A stretch of 55,640 bases of DNA from CAYJAY01 sp964368445. GTDB taxonomy: Bacteria > Bacillota > Clostridia > Oscillospirales > Ruminococcaceae. The notes under the pieces are model-generated. The model was given only the letters and a program-made list of their open reading frames with translations. It had not been told where the DNA came from and searched no databases. Each line of letters begins with the position of its first letter. The stretch's first letter is position 1. Shown piece after piece: positions 36,026-44,241 of this stretch. The stretch spans positions 1-55,640 of the forward strand of contig CAYJAY010000013.1 in NCBI GenBank assembly GCA_964368445.1. The letters are read 5' to 3'. Both the position numbers and the translations under genes were made by a program.

Positions 36026-37234
36026 ATGAAACAAAAACTGGATAGATTTTGGCAATTCATTGTTGACAAAACGTTGGAGGAAAAAAGAGATCTTCACGAT
36101 TGCAAAGAAGAAGTTGTCAAAAAAAACAGCGAGATATTGACAACGATGGTGTTTGCAACCGCCCTTATTTTAGGGGTTAGCTTTATAGTTTCGTTTGCTT
36201 CAGACTTTTTTACGTCGGCAGGGGTTTCAAATCTTCGTTGGGCATATCTCGGCGTTACAGCTGTTGCGATTGTTATTTATATATATATTAAGTGTTTTGC
36301 GAAAAACTTTCACACCGCGCTTATATACATAGTGAACACCCTTGCGTTTATCTATTCTTTCATCGTGAGTGCGATCGTCATAACCGACGGAACGAGCGTT
36401 ACATTTATCGTAGTTCTCTTTATGGCGTCGACGCTATATCTCGACTATGGTTGGCGAATTCATCTGTTCATGACCTGTGCAACGATTGCGTTTGTTGTGG
36501 GAATTTATTTTTTCAAGGCTCCCGAAGCGTTTTCCGCCGAAGCTATGAATTCGTTTATCGTGTTGGCGTTGTTGTTCGTCATCGGAACGATGGTTCGGTC
36601 GGCAAGGCTTGGGATCTTTGTTGCGCAAAACACGCTGAGGGGATACGCATACATCGATCAGTTAACCGGCATAAACAATCGCCGCAAGATGTTCGAGGAT
36701 TTTGCAAAATTTGAAGACCTGCAAACAACCGAAAACATAACGGCGCTTGCGATTTTAGACATTGATTATTTTAAGAAATATAACGATAGATATGGGCATC
36801 AAGCTGGGGACATCTGCTTGAGAAAGGTGGGGGACTGTCTTTCTTTGTTGCAAGAGAAACATGGTGTATGCTGCTATAGATATGGTGGGGAAGAATTCGC
36901 GGCGCTTTTTATAGACTGTGATAAAACGATGGTGGACAACGCTATCAAGTATTTGATGGAAGAGTTGGAAAAACTTCAAATTCCTAATCAGGATTCGCAA
37001 TATAGCGTCTTGACGATTAGTGTTGGCGTTTCGTATGTTAGCGAACTAAAGGCAGAAAATCACGGGAAAAAACAGGGGAAACTAAGCCTTGAAAAGATGT
37101 TGAGCGTTGCAGACAGCGCACTTTATAAGGCGAAAGAAGGCGGAAGAAACAGGGCGGTTTACACCGAAATGTCAAACGACACCAATATCGAATTGCCCGA
37201 GACTGTTCGCCAACGAGAAAAAACCGAAAGTTAG
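36026..37234 (+). CDS. Membrane diguanylate cyclase (GGDEF)
   Basis: Diguanylate cyclase of 402 aa making cyclic di-GMP from two GTP. The N-terminal half has about six transmembrane helices (about 36-190) with no recognised ligand-binding domain. The GGDEF domain occupies about 215-385 with DQLTGINNRR, DIDYFKKYND and the active signature RYGGEEFA. An RxxD inhibitory site is absent at its usual place (EKHG instead), so product inhibition is probably lost. ATG 36026 has GGAG 8 nt upstream; the frame from TTG 36008 is less likely. It is monocistronic, ending in a strong terminator. Confidence 0.88.
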   Translation: MKQKLDRFWQFIVDKTLEEKRDLHDCKEEVVKKNSEILTTMVFATALILGVSFIVSFASDFFTSAGVSNLRWAYLGVTAVAIVIYIYIKCFAKNFHTALIYIVNTLAFIYSFIVSAIVITDGTSVTFIVVLFMASTLYLDYGWRIHLFMTCATIAFVVGIYFFKAPEAFSAEAMNSFIVLALLFVIGTMVRSARLGIFVAQNTLRGYAYIDQLTGINNRRKMFEDFAKFEDLQTTENITALAILDIDYFKKYNDRYGHQAGDICLRKVGDCLSLLQEKHGVCCYRYGGEEFAALFIDCDKTMVDNAIKYLMEELEKLQIPNQDSQYSVLTISVGVSYVSELKAENHGKKQGKLSLEKMLSVADSALYKAKEGGRNRAVYTEMSNDTNIELPETVRQREKTES

Positions 37235-37246
37235 CAAAACCGAGTA

Positions 37247-37280
37247 AAACAGGGGATATCTTGCGAGATATCCCCTGTTT
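37247..37280 (+). terminator. Intrinsic terminator of the GGDEF gene
   Basis: A 15-bp perfect stem, AAACAGGGGATATCT (37247-37261) with AGATATCCCCTGTTT (37266-37280), surrounds a 4-nt loop. Confidence 0.85.
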
Positions 37281-37365
37281 AGACTGTCGAAAAATCCCTA
37301 TTGAAAAATTGTGTTTCGTCAAAAAAACGGTTGTGTACCGTTTGCACAAACATAATGGGTGGAAT

Positions 37366-37514
37366 GTAGGGAGCGACGCCCTCGTCGCTCCGTCCTCTTC
37401 GCCAAACCAAACCGCAACAACCAAACCAGCAGGGCGACGGTTCTGCTCTTGCTACTTGGTGATGCCGCTGTAATTGCGGGAAACTTGCGGAGCGACGAGG
37501 GCGTCGCTCCCTAC
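37366..37514. repeat. MITE-like element with perfect 27-bp terminal inverted repeats
   Basis: The 27 bases at 37366-37392, beginning GTAGGGAGCGACGCCCTCGT, are the exact reverse complement of 37488-37514. Each inverted repeat is itself a hairpin (GAGCGACG...CGTCGCTC). The 149-bp element encodes nothing. Its middle (37429-37461) matches 371-403 inverted, with 2 mismatches in 33. It ends 4 nt before the stop codon of the uracil-DNA glycosylase gene. Confidence 0.88.
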
Positions 37515-37518
37515 CGCT

Positions 37519-38178
37519 CTATTGCAATTTTGTGCAATATTTTTGAGGGTGCACCTTTTTTGACACCGAAGTGGCTGAGAGGGTATTATTTTTAAGTTCG
37601 TTTAACTTTTTTTCGATTGTCGTAAAATCTTCGAGAGCAAGCGGTTTGTTTCGCGGGTTGCGAAGAATTGCCGCCGGGTGGAATGTGGGTAAAAAAAGCA
37701 TATCATGATTTTTAAACGGCATGTCGCTTTTTTCGACGAGCAGTTCACTTTTTTCAAAAAACTTTCCGTGGTCTCTTGTAACCAAAATAGAGCGTCCTAT
37801 AATCTTTTGTGCCGCTATTCGCCCAAGACATACCAAGATTTTGGGATTAATTAAAGAAATCTGTTTTCTTAAATAATCGATGCAAAGTTGTTGTTCGTTT
37901 GGTTTTGGGTTACGGTTTTCAGGCGGACGACATTTTACAATGTTCGCTATATACACATCATCGCGAGAAAGGCCGGCAGTTTCCAAAAAACTGTCGAGAA
38001 GTTTTCCGCTTTGGCCAACAAACGGACGACCTTCAAGGTCTTCGTTCATTCCGGGGGCTTCGCCAATAAACATAACGTCGGCGCTAGCGTTGCCTGTTCC
38101 AAAAACAACATTGTTTCGTGTCAAAGAAAGCTCGCATTTTGTACAGGTTAAACATTCCTTTTGGAGTTGTTCCAACGT
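37519..38178 (-). CDS. Family 4 uracil-DNA glycosylase (Fe-S)
   Basis: DNA repair glycosylase of 219 aa removing uracil from DNA. Iron-sulfur cysteines are in CLTCTKC near the N-terminus and in CRPPENRNPKPNEQQLC. The active-site motif GEAPGMNEDLEGRPFVGQSGKLL and the late HPAA motif are intact. ATG 38178 with GAGG 12 nt upstream is chosen; the frame to 38214 overlaps the GT2 gene. Conserved sequence ends at about residue 190 (FTTIEKKLNELK). The last 25-30 residues are encoded by repeat DNA, including one arm of the CCCTCTCAG family at 37567-37583, so the original stop has probably been lost. The enzyme core is complete. Confidence 0.9.
   Translation of the reverse strand, partial: TLEQLQKECLTCTKCELSLTRNNVVFGTGNASADVMFIGEAPGMNEDLEGRPFVGQSGKLLDSFLETAGLSRDDVYIANIVKCRPPENRNPKPNEQQLCIDYLRKQISLINPKILVCLGRIAAQKIIGRSILVTRDHGKFFEKSELLVEKSDMPFKNHDMLFLPTFHPAAILRNPRNKPLALEDFTTIEKKLNELKNNTLSATSVSKKVHPQKYCTKLQ
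37567..37583 (-). repeat. Single arm of the CCCTCTCAGTCA palindromic family inside a coding region
   Basis: The minus strand reads CCCTCTCAGCCACTTCG, matching the left arm of the element at 20965 with one difference. It encodes residues near TLSATSV of the uracil-DNA glycosylase tail. Confidence 0.75.
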
Positions 38179-38185
38179 CATATAA

Positions 38186-39121
38186 CTACACGTCCTCTTC
38201 CGTTTCTCGAACAATGAAGATGGGGCGTTTTTTTGTTTCGAGATATGTTTTGGAGAGATATTGTCCCAAGATTCCTATCGAAAAAAGTTGTATACCCGAA
38301 ACCATGAGTATTGTACAGATAAGTGCCGGAAATCCATCGACGGGGTCGCCGAACAGAATTGTTTTGACCAAAAAATATAAAAGCAACCCAAACGACAGTG
38401 CACAAAAAACAAGCCCCATAACCGAGGATATCGCAAGAGGAGCGACCGAAAAAGCCGTTATACCTTCAAGCGAGTAGAAAAACAATTTCCAAAAAGACCA
38501 CTTTGTTTCGCCCGCCGCACGTTCTCTGTTTTCGTATTCAAGCCATTTGGTTTTAAATCCAACCCAGCCAAATATGCCTTTTGAAAACCTGTTGTACTCT
38601 TGTAACGAAAGAATAGAATCACACATCTTGCGTGTCATAAGCCGGAAATCGCGTGCTCCGTCTACGATGTCTGCGTCTGATATTTTGTTTATAATTCGAT
38701 AGAATGTCCACGCAAAAAACGAGCGGATAGGCGGCTCGCCCTTTCGCGTAACGCGACGCGAAGCGACACAGTCAAACTCGCCTTTTTGCAGTTCTTGATA
38801 CATTTCGGGGACAAGTTCGGGCGGGTCTTGCAAGTCGGCGTCCATAACTCCGATAAAGTTTCCTTTTGCGAAACTTAGCCCCGCAAACATAGCGCCTTCT
38901 TTTCCAAAATTTCGTGAGAGTGAAACAAAACGTATGTGTTTATCGTTTTGGCAAAGTTGCTTTGCTATGTTTAAAGTTTCGTCGTTTGACCCATCGTCGA
39001 CAATAATTATCTCATAGTCTGAACCGTTTATTTTGGAAAAGATCTCTTTTGTTTTTTCATAAAATAAAGGTAAAACCTCCTGTTCGTTTTTACACGGAAC
39101 GATTATAGATATAAGATCCAT
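38186..39121 (-). CDS. GT2 family glycosyltransferase with C-terminal membrane helices (GtrB/DPM1-like)
   Basis: Membrane glycosyltransferase of 311 aa, likely moving a sugar from a nucleotide donor to polyprenyl phosphate. The GT-A fold starts IISIIVPCKNEQEV-like (LISIIVPCKNEQEVL), with IVDDGSNDETL and the metal motif DADLQDPPELVPEM. Two hydrophobic helices at about 228-252 and 262-285 match the bactoprenol glucosyltransferase arrangement. AAAGGG lies 12 nt before the ATG. The udg gene starts 7 nt after its stop; the dehydrogenase-like gene is 51 nt upstream. Confidence 0.88.
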   Translation of the reverse strand: MDLISIIVPCKNEQEVLPLFYEKTKEIFSKINGSDYEIIIVDDGSNDETLNIAKQLCQNDKHIRFVSLSRNFGKEGAMFAGLSFAKGNFIGVMDADLQDPPELVPEMYQELQKGEFDCVASRRVTRKGEPPIRSFFAWTFYRIINKISDADIVDGARDFRLMTRKMCDSILSLQEYNRFSKGIFGWVGFKTKWLEYENRERAAGETKWSFWKLFFYSLEGITAFSVAPLAISSVMGLVFCALSFGLLLYFLVKTILFGDPVDGFPALICTILMVSGIQLFSIGILGQYLSKTYLETKKRPIFIVRETEEDV

Positions 39122-39172
39122 CGTTATGACTACCCTTTCTTTTTCTTCCTTTAAAACGCAGGAAATTTTTGA

Positions 39173-40696
39173 TTAAACCCCGTATGTTGTCCATTCGGAA
39201 AAACCACTAAGCTCGGAATCGGGTTTTGAAGTAGTCGGGGTTTTTGCCGATTGATCCGGGTTAAACCGTGAACCGTCGTTTTGTTTAGCGAAAACGGTGG
39301 GTTCTTCGGGCGGGTTGTGCAGTTCGGGGATGTCGCGTGTCTGGCTATTTGCGCAGGAATTTATCATAGCAAGGTCCCAAAGCATTCCGAAAAGGCCGTA
39401 TCTTGTGTCGGCAAGAAAACTATATTCAAGCGCGTCTACGGCGTCCGCTTTAAATATCCCAAGATCAGCAAACGAATATGGCATGTCAAGTTGTCTGAAA
39501 ACCGATTTATATTCCACGTAACGCGGAAGCAACTTTTTCATGTCGGTTTTAATTCTTGAAAAGTTTTGTTCAAGTTCTTTAATTCTGCGTTCAAACTCTG
39601 CCTCGGAAAACCGTCTTCCGGATGATTCCGAAAGGATTTTGTCGGCTTTTTCATCATATACCCTGTGGATTTCTCTGCCGTATGACGACCAGCTGTAGCC
39701 CCTGTACTCCATCGTTGCGCCCCCAAAATCTGGGTCGGCATCGGACAGGATGTCGTATATGTTGACACAGTAGCACGCCGCAAAACCTTTTAAAAGGTTA
39801 ATGCTAACCTCGCGGTCTTTTTGTTTAAGTTTTTGATAAAGGAAATCCGCAAGAGAACTTTCGCTGCCTTTTGAAACTAATAGGCTTCCGGCATAGTCTG
39901 CCGAAACACCAACCGAAATTAACGAGCGAAGCAAACAATCGACAAGTTCTTTTGAGCTTAAGGAAGTCCCTCTTGAAACTAGCTGTTTAAGTCTTTTTAG
40001 TTCCCTGAGGATATATCCGGCGATTTCAGAGCAAAAAAACGTTCCGTTCACCATGGCGGAAAGATACCAATCGAAAACCGAAATATATTTTGAAAGTGCC
40101 GCGGCTATTCCGTTTTTAGTCATCTCTTTTGGGGCGGCGCATATAACCGAAAGATCGGCAACTATTGCTTTTGGGGTTATCGATTTAAACACCTGTACGT
40201 TACCTTTTTCGTCAAAAAAGGTCGAAAAAGGCGCGGCAAAACTGTCGGACGACGCCGCGGTTGGGCACGCTATAAGCGGAACTGCCGACTTGAAGCAAAG
40301 ATATTTTGCAAGGTCGATTAAACTTCCTCCGCCTACCGCAATTACTATTGCGGTGTCTTTTGGAAGGGCGACTACAAGTTTGCCCAAGCTGTTGTGGTTG
40401 CACACAATAGGTTGGTCTCCCGGAAAAACAAATTTTTTAACTTTAAATCCGTCGGCGCCTATCATTCGAACTATCGATGAACCGGAAACGTCCATCGTGT
40501 TTTCGTCCGCTACGACAAAGATCTGTTTTTCTTTGTACTTCGCTATCAACCCCGGTATGCAAAGACTTGCGTTTTCCGCAATCAAAACCCCTGACAGCTC
40601 GGTTTTGTGGGTCTTTCCACAGCTGCATTTAATAGGTTTTTTTATAAGACTTTCAACCGGCTCTTTAAAATTATTCTTTTCCACGAAAATATCCAT
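39173..40696 (-). CDS. Degenerate glycerol-1-phosphate dehydrogenase-like protein
   Basis: Protein of 507 aa with the fold of the AraM/EgsA glycerol-1-phosphate dehydrogenase family. It has the family opening CSCGKTH, the NAD loop GGGSLIDLAKY (about 120) and PTAASSDSFAAP (about 150) with the first metal Asp. The two metal-binding histidines are not seen: the usual SGSEH..SH segment reads KGSESSLADFLYQ (about 275), and the later H-G reads LLKGFAACY (about 303). An oxidoreductase role is therefore doubtful. A Pro/Thr-rich disordered tail (about 445-507) is unusual. GAAAGGA abuts ATG 40696, leaving almost no spacing, so GTG 40684 is an alternative start. It lies between a lipoprotein and the GT2 gene. 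Confidence 0.75.
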   Translation of the reverse strand: MDIFVEKNNFKEPVESLIKKPIKCSCGKTHKTELSGVLIAENASLCIPGLIAKYKEKQIFVVADENTMDVSGSSIVRMIGADGFKVKKFVFPGDQPIVCNHNSLGKLVVALPKDTAIVIAVGGGSLIDLAKYLCFKSAVPLIACPTAASSDSFAAPFSTFFDEKGNVQVFKSITPKAIVADLSVICAAPKEMTKNGIAAALSKYISVFDWYLSAMVNGTFFCSEIAGYILRELKRLKQLVSRGTSLSSKELVDCLLRSLISVGVSADYAGSLLVSKGSESSLADFLYQKLKQKDREVSINLLKGFAACYCVNIYDILSDADPDFGGATMEYRGYSWSSYGREIHRVYDEKADKILSESSGRRFSEAEFERRIKELEQNFSRIKTDMKKLLPRYVEYKSVFRQLDMPYSFADLGIFKADAVDALEYSFLADTRYGLFGMLWDLAMINSCANSQTRDIPELHNPPEEPTVFAKQNDGSRFNPDQSAKTPTTSKPDSELSGFSEWTTYGV

Positions 40697-40798
40697 TCCT
40701 TTCTTGATGCGTTGGGCGGTGTTGCCACGACGAATTTTAAGGTGGCAAAATTTCGGTTATAGTATTGACCGAAAAGCACAAAACTTGCCCGGACCTTT

Positions 40799-41572
40799 TT
40801 AATAGAGTTGTTTTTCTTTAAAGTTTATATATTCAAATTCTGCTATATAATATCCCGTGCCGTTTGGTTTGATAGTGTACACGTTACATTGCATTTCGGT
40901 ATAGATGTCCTCGATCATGTCGAAAGAAACCTCGCCATCGGTCATTAAAATCTCTTGGTTTTCCATGTCGTTGAAAAACAAAGGATCGGTAAGGTCGATA
41001 AGATACAGTTTAAACACATCTTGATATCCGTCTACAGCGTACGGGAAAAAATATCCTGTCATGCCCGATGTTGCATATTGCCGTATGATAATCTCGTTTT
41101 CAATGTCTAAAACATAAGGTGCATAGTCCTTTGTCTCAAACTCATCGCTAAGATTTGCTTCGGGTCCAAAGATAGAGGATACCCCGTCTTTAAGATCGGC
41201 AAACGAAAGAGATGCCGAAATTCCGTCATCCATATCTTCAAACAACGCGTTTTTTAAAATTGCAGAAGCAAAAACCATCGTTTCATCAGATAGCTCGGAA
41301 CTGTTTGAAAACGGGCTTGGGGCTATGTTAAACGGTGTCACGAGTGAGATGAATTTTTCCACCGTCTCAAGGTCAACCGAATAGCCGCTTTGCTCGGGGA
41401 GCGCCGTGACAAGGGTTTCTGTAGCTTCTGCTACGGGGTCTATCTTTGCTTCTATCTCGGCTTTGACAGAACTGCTCACGACTTCGCTTTGTGGCGAACT
41501 TTCGCTATTGCATGCCGAAACAATAAAGACAAGCGTCGACAACAAAAACGTTGTTAAAATAAATCTTTTCAT
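40799..41572 (-). CDS. Lipoprotein of unknown function
   Basis: Exported lipoprotein of about 257 aa, starting at ATG 41572 (MKRFILTTFLLSTLVFIVSAC) with AAAGGG upstream; lipobox VSAC gives Cys21. The mature part begins with a Ser/Glu-rich linker and then a mixed alpha/beta region rich in D/E. No domain is recognised. The C-terminus (YYIAEFEYINF) resembles a small beta-strand repeat found earlier (YGYFFPYAV-like), but this is not enough for a family call. It lies in the minus-strand run after the GNAT-like gene, with a 99-nt gap. Confidence 0.7.
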   Translation of the reverse strand: MKRFILTTFLLSTLVFIVSACNSESSPQSEVVSSSVKAEIEAKIDPVAEATETLVTALPEQSGYSVDLETVEKFISLVTPFNIAPSPFSNSSELSDETMVFASAILKNALFEDMDDGISASLSFADLKDGVSSIFGPEANLSDEFETKDYAPYVLDIENEIIIRQYATSGMTGYFFPYAVDGYQDVFKLYLIDLTDPLFFNDMENQEILMTDGEVSFDMIEDIYTEMQCNVYTIKPNGTGYYIAEFEYINFKEKQLY

Positions 41573-41671
41573 AATGTTAAACGTCCCTTTCTTGGGTCTT
41601 TTTGAACCTATCATCTATAATAAGATTCAAACGATGTTTTTGCGGTAAAACGCAAAATCTCAAATAAAATG

Positions 41672-42673
41672 CTATATCGAAAGATTAAAGCGGTCTTGGT
41701 CTCCGTCTGCTTTAAACATAACCCAATCTCCCGACATATTACTTGCCGAAAAGAAATCTGTGTTTGAAAGCTCGAGGGGGGTAAGGTAGACCGGGACAAT
41801 GTTTTGGTCGTCCGTCGTTCTTAAAACAAATCCGGCTTCAAACATTGTTTGTTCTGAAAATCCAATAGCTGAAAAATCGGCAAACTCCGCGTTGGTTTCG
41901 TCGAACAAAAGCTCTGCTGCGTCGCCAAGCGCCGCTATCAACTCGCGGTTTCCTATCAAATCGACAAAACGCAAAGCCTTGTTGCCATTTTCGCTTTGAA
42001 TAACTCGGTACACCGCGAAAGCGGTTTTATCTTTTTTAGTTATACGTATAAAGTTGTATTCAAACCATGGGTTTTCGAGGTATCTCCATTTTATGTAGGA
42101 TAGATCTTTATAGGGTTTTAAAAAGTTAAACAACGAAAAGTCAAACTTTGAAATTTCCGTATGGTCAATCTTTTTTATTCTAAAGCCTGCGGTTTGTACT
42201 TTTGGTATAACTTTGTGCGATATACTACAAAGAGTATATTTTTCTATCTTGTCGTTTAGGCGATAGAACTGGTTAAGCGGTTTTACGTTAAACTTTAAAA
42301 ATTTATAAAAACCGAAAACGGACGGTCTTATGTTGTTGACCGAAGCAGTTAAACACTCGGTTTGTTTTTTGATCTCGTCAACCGTTTTAAGAGCCGCCGT
42401 TATCGGCGCTCCTTTTTTAGCCACGAGATATGATATAAATATATCGGGGTTTTTGGTGTCGTTGGTTTTAATAAACCCGGCAAGCGAAACAAGTTCGTTT
42501 GTTTCTTCGTCCCGTGCACACATTATGTTTATCGTGTTTTCGCGGACAAAATAGTAGTTGAACGTTTGGTCGTCGTGGATTAAAGGGTGTTTTCCGCCCC
42601 AATGCGTTTCGCAAAAATCTTTGAATTCCAAAAGTTCATGTTGTTCAAGTTGTTTGAAAATAACGTTGCCCAT
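41672..42673 (-). CDS. Possible GNAT-like acyltransferase
   Basis: Protein of 333 aa without a signal peptide or membrane helix. The layout suggests two acyltransferase-like halves; the segment YIKWRYLENPWFEYNFIRI (about 200) resembles the WRY.....Y motif seen in GNAT-like proteins of polysaccharide loci. I do not see a clear A-box for acyl-CoA binding. It starts 3 nt after the SDR stop, with GGAATGG in the SDR 3' end as ribosome site, so the two are tightly coupled. Position at the end of an ACP cassette makes transfer of an ACP-bound acyl group to a sugar a reasonable hypothesis, not a finding. Confidence 0.5.
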   Translation of the reverse strand: MGNVIFKQLEQHELLEFKDFCETHWGGKHPLIHDDQTFNYYFVRENTINIMCARDEETNELVSLAGFIKTNDTKNPDIFISYLVAKKGAPITAALKTVDEIKKQTECLTASVNNIRPSVFGFYKFLKFNVKPLNQFYRLNDKIEKYTLCSISHKVIPKVQTAGFRIKKIDHTEISKFDFSLFNFLKPYKDLSYIKWRYLENPWFEYNFIRITKKDKTAFAVYRVIQSENGNKALRFVDLIGNRELIAALGDAAELLFDETNAEFADFSAIGFSEQTMFEAGFVLRTTDDQNIVPVYLTPLELSNTDFFSASNMSGDWVMFKADGDQDRFNLSI

Positions 42674-42676
42674 AGT

Positions 42677-43387
42677 TTAAAATACCATTCCGGAAGTTAT
42701 CGGAACTATCGCTCCGTTTAAATATTCGTTGTCGTCACAAAGTAGGAATTTCAAAACATTCGCGACATCTTTTGGTGCCCCGTTACGTTTAAGTGGACTT
42801 TTTTGAGCCGCGCTTTGTATTTCGAAATCGGGCAAAGTTTCAAGAAACGACGTTTCGACCATAGACGGCGCGACGGCGTTAAACGTCAAACCTTTGTCGG
42901 CATATTCAACCGCCAAAGATTTTGTCATGCCCATTAGAGCATATTTAGAGCTTACATAGCTTGAAAGAAACTTCGGCGGAGTTCCGATACAATAAGAAGT
43001 CAACATGACCGCAACTTTGCCAAACTTGTTTTTCGCCATAGTCGGCACAAATTCTTTGCACACAAGCGAAAAACTTAAAACCGAAACGTTTATGTCCAAA
43101 AGATAGCTTTTGCTGTTAAATTTTTTGAATTTTGTCGCCTTTGCAAGCGGAGCCGGAAGATGAACTATCTTTGTAATCTCTCGCCCTAAACCTTTGACAT
43201 TTTGAATGAATTCCAAAATCCCCTCTTCGCTTGAAAAGTCGCCGAAAACACAGGCGATGTTTTTCCCTTGTAAGTCATCAAGCTTTTGTTTGTTGGTGCG
43301 ATAGTGAGCGATAATATCCTCGTCTAAACTTTTGATAAGTTCAATTCCGATATCGCTACTCGCGCCGAGTATTAGAGTTGAAGCCAT
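42677..43387 (-). CDS. SDR-family 3-oxoacyl-ACP reductase-like enzyme
   Basis: NAD(P)-dependent short-chain dehydrogenase of 236 aa, similar to FabG. The nucleotide motif is GASSDIGIEL, the catalytic Ser is in LTSYCIG, and Tyr-x3-Lys reads YVSSK. The NNAG motif is not seen; VHLPAPLAKATKF stands in its place. AGAGGT lies 6-7 nt before ATG 43387. The reading frame extends upstream to 43522, but that part translates the heptamer repeat (FLIPHFS...) and is rejected. Between MaoC and ACP on one side and the possible GNAT-like gene on the other, it probably reduces a 3-oxoacyl group on the nearby ACP. Confidence 0.85.
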   Translation of the reverse strand: MASTLILGASSDIGIELIKSLDEDIIAHYRTNKQKLDDLQGKNIACVFGDFSSEEGILEFIQNVKGLGREITKIVHLPAPLAKATKFKKFNSKSYLLDINVSVLSFSLVCKEFVPTMAKNKFGKVAVMLTSYCIGTPPKFLSSYVSSKYALMGMTKSLAVEYADKGLTFNAVAPSMVETSFLETLPDFEIQSAAQKSPLKRNGAPKDVANVLKFLLCDDNEYLNGAIVPITSGMVF

Positions 43388-43408
43388 AGATACCTCTTGT
43401 TTTGTTTT

Positions 43409-43489
43409 AATGAGAAATGAGAAATGAGGAATGAGAAATGAGGAATGAGAAATGAGGAATGAGAAATGAGGAATGAGGAATGAGGAATG
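43409..43489. repeat. Heptanucleotide array (AATGAGG/AATGAGA)n
   Basis: About 11 units with period 7 mix AATGAGG and AATGAGA. It is directly upstream of the SDR gene start and is followed by GCGGCTTACGCCGC (43493-43507), the same hairpin as after the array at 1-56. Confidence 0.92.
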
Positions 43490-43552
43490 GTAGAGCGGCT
43501 TACGCCGCAATTTAAATGACAAAGTTTTGTGAATTTAGGCGGTGGTCGTTGT

Positions 43553-43820
43553 ATGGTGTGGATTATCCGCTTGTAGTTTGGTTTGTCAGTGGTTTCATAA
43601 AAGCAAATAGATTGAAAACAACTATTAAAAACAGTCGCGAAGCGACACCATCATTCCTAATTCCTCATTCCTCATTCCTAATTTAAATGGTGTGGATTAT
43701 CCGCTTGTAGTTTGGTTTGTCAGTGGTTTCATAAAAGTAAATAGATTGAAAACAACTATTAAAAACAGTCGCGAAGCGACACCATCATTCCTAATTCCTA
43801 ATTCCTCATTCCTCATTTAA
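43553..43820. repeat. Two tandem copies of a 134-bp intergenic unit
   Basis: The segment starting ATGGTGTGGATTATCCGCTT at 43553 repeats at 43687, a period of 134 bp, almost without change. Each copy contains a GTCGCGAAGCGAC hairpin and ends in ATTCCTA/ATTCCTC heptamers (43653-43684 and 43787-43818). The second copy ends at the stop codon of the MaoC gene. No open frame is credible, so the gap between the MaoC and SDR genes is all repeat. Confidence 0.92.
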
Positions 43821-44233
43821 TTAGAAACTCCCGCTTCGATAGTTGCGGAGTTGACCTTTTCGCCGTGTTGGTTTCGAGTTTCCGCTTTGATAGTTATTCG
43901 CCCAACTGCCTCGCTAACATGCGACACAATGCCGGACACCGTCAACGTGTCGCCGACAAAAACGGGTTTGCGAAACTTTGTCGAAACCTCCTGCAAAAGG
44001 CAATGTTTCCCCGGAAGATATACTCCGGCTAGCGTAGAATAAAGCGAAGCCGCGAGCATTCCGTAAACAACACGGTCTTTATATCCTTTTTGTTTTGCAT
44101 GTTCGGTGTCACAATGTAACGGGTTGTTGTCCCCCGTAAGCGAGAGAAAAAGCAAAAGTTTTTGTTCTGTTATCTCCTCGGTAAACGAGGCTTTAGTTCC
44201 TACTGTAATTTCGGAAATCGTATACTCGTTCAT
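43817..44233 (-). CDS. MaoC-like (R)-specific enoyl hydratase
   Basis: Hot-dog-fold hydratase of 138 aa. The MaoC catalytic pair is D35 and H40 in LTGDNNPLHCD, with the usual later segment VYGMLAASLYSTL and GDTLTV. MaoC enzymes hydrate or dehydrate 3-hydroxyacyl groups on CoA or ACP. It starts 8 nt after the ACP stop, with GGAG 12 nt upstream. Its 3' end touches the 134-bp repeat, so the last residues (SNYN-like) may be set by repeat DNA. Confidence 0.88.
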   Translation of the reverse strand: MNEYTISEITVGTKASFTEEITEQKLLLFLSLTGDNNPLHCDTEHAKQKGYKDRVVYGMLAASLYSTLAGVYLPGKHCLLQEVSTKFRKPVFVGDTLTVSGIVSHVSEAVGRITIKAETRNQHGEKVNSATIEAGVSN

Positions 44234-44241
44234 CGTTTTAG

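Noticed and set aside
40722..40775. Two small hairpins between the lipoprotein and dehydrogenase-like genes as a terminator
   Set aside because: Stems are 7 bp (TTGCCAC/GTGGCAA and TTTCGGT/ACCGAAA) with no good T-run; too weak to call.
43409..43489. Heptamer arrays as a CRISPR
   Set aside because: Units are contiguous 7-mers without spacers, and no cas gene is present.
42677..43522. Long N-terminal extension of the SDR gene
   Set aside because: Residues upstream of 43387 are FLIPHFS-type translations of the heptamer array; the SDR nucleotide motif starts a few residues after ATG 43387, which has a good ribosome site.
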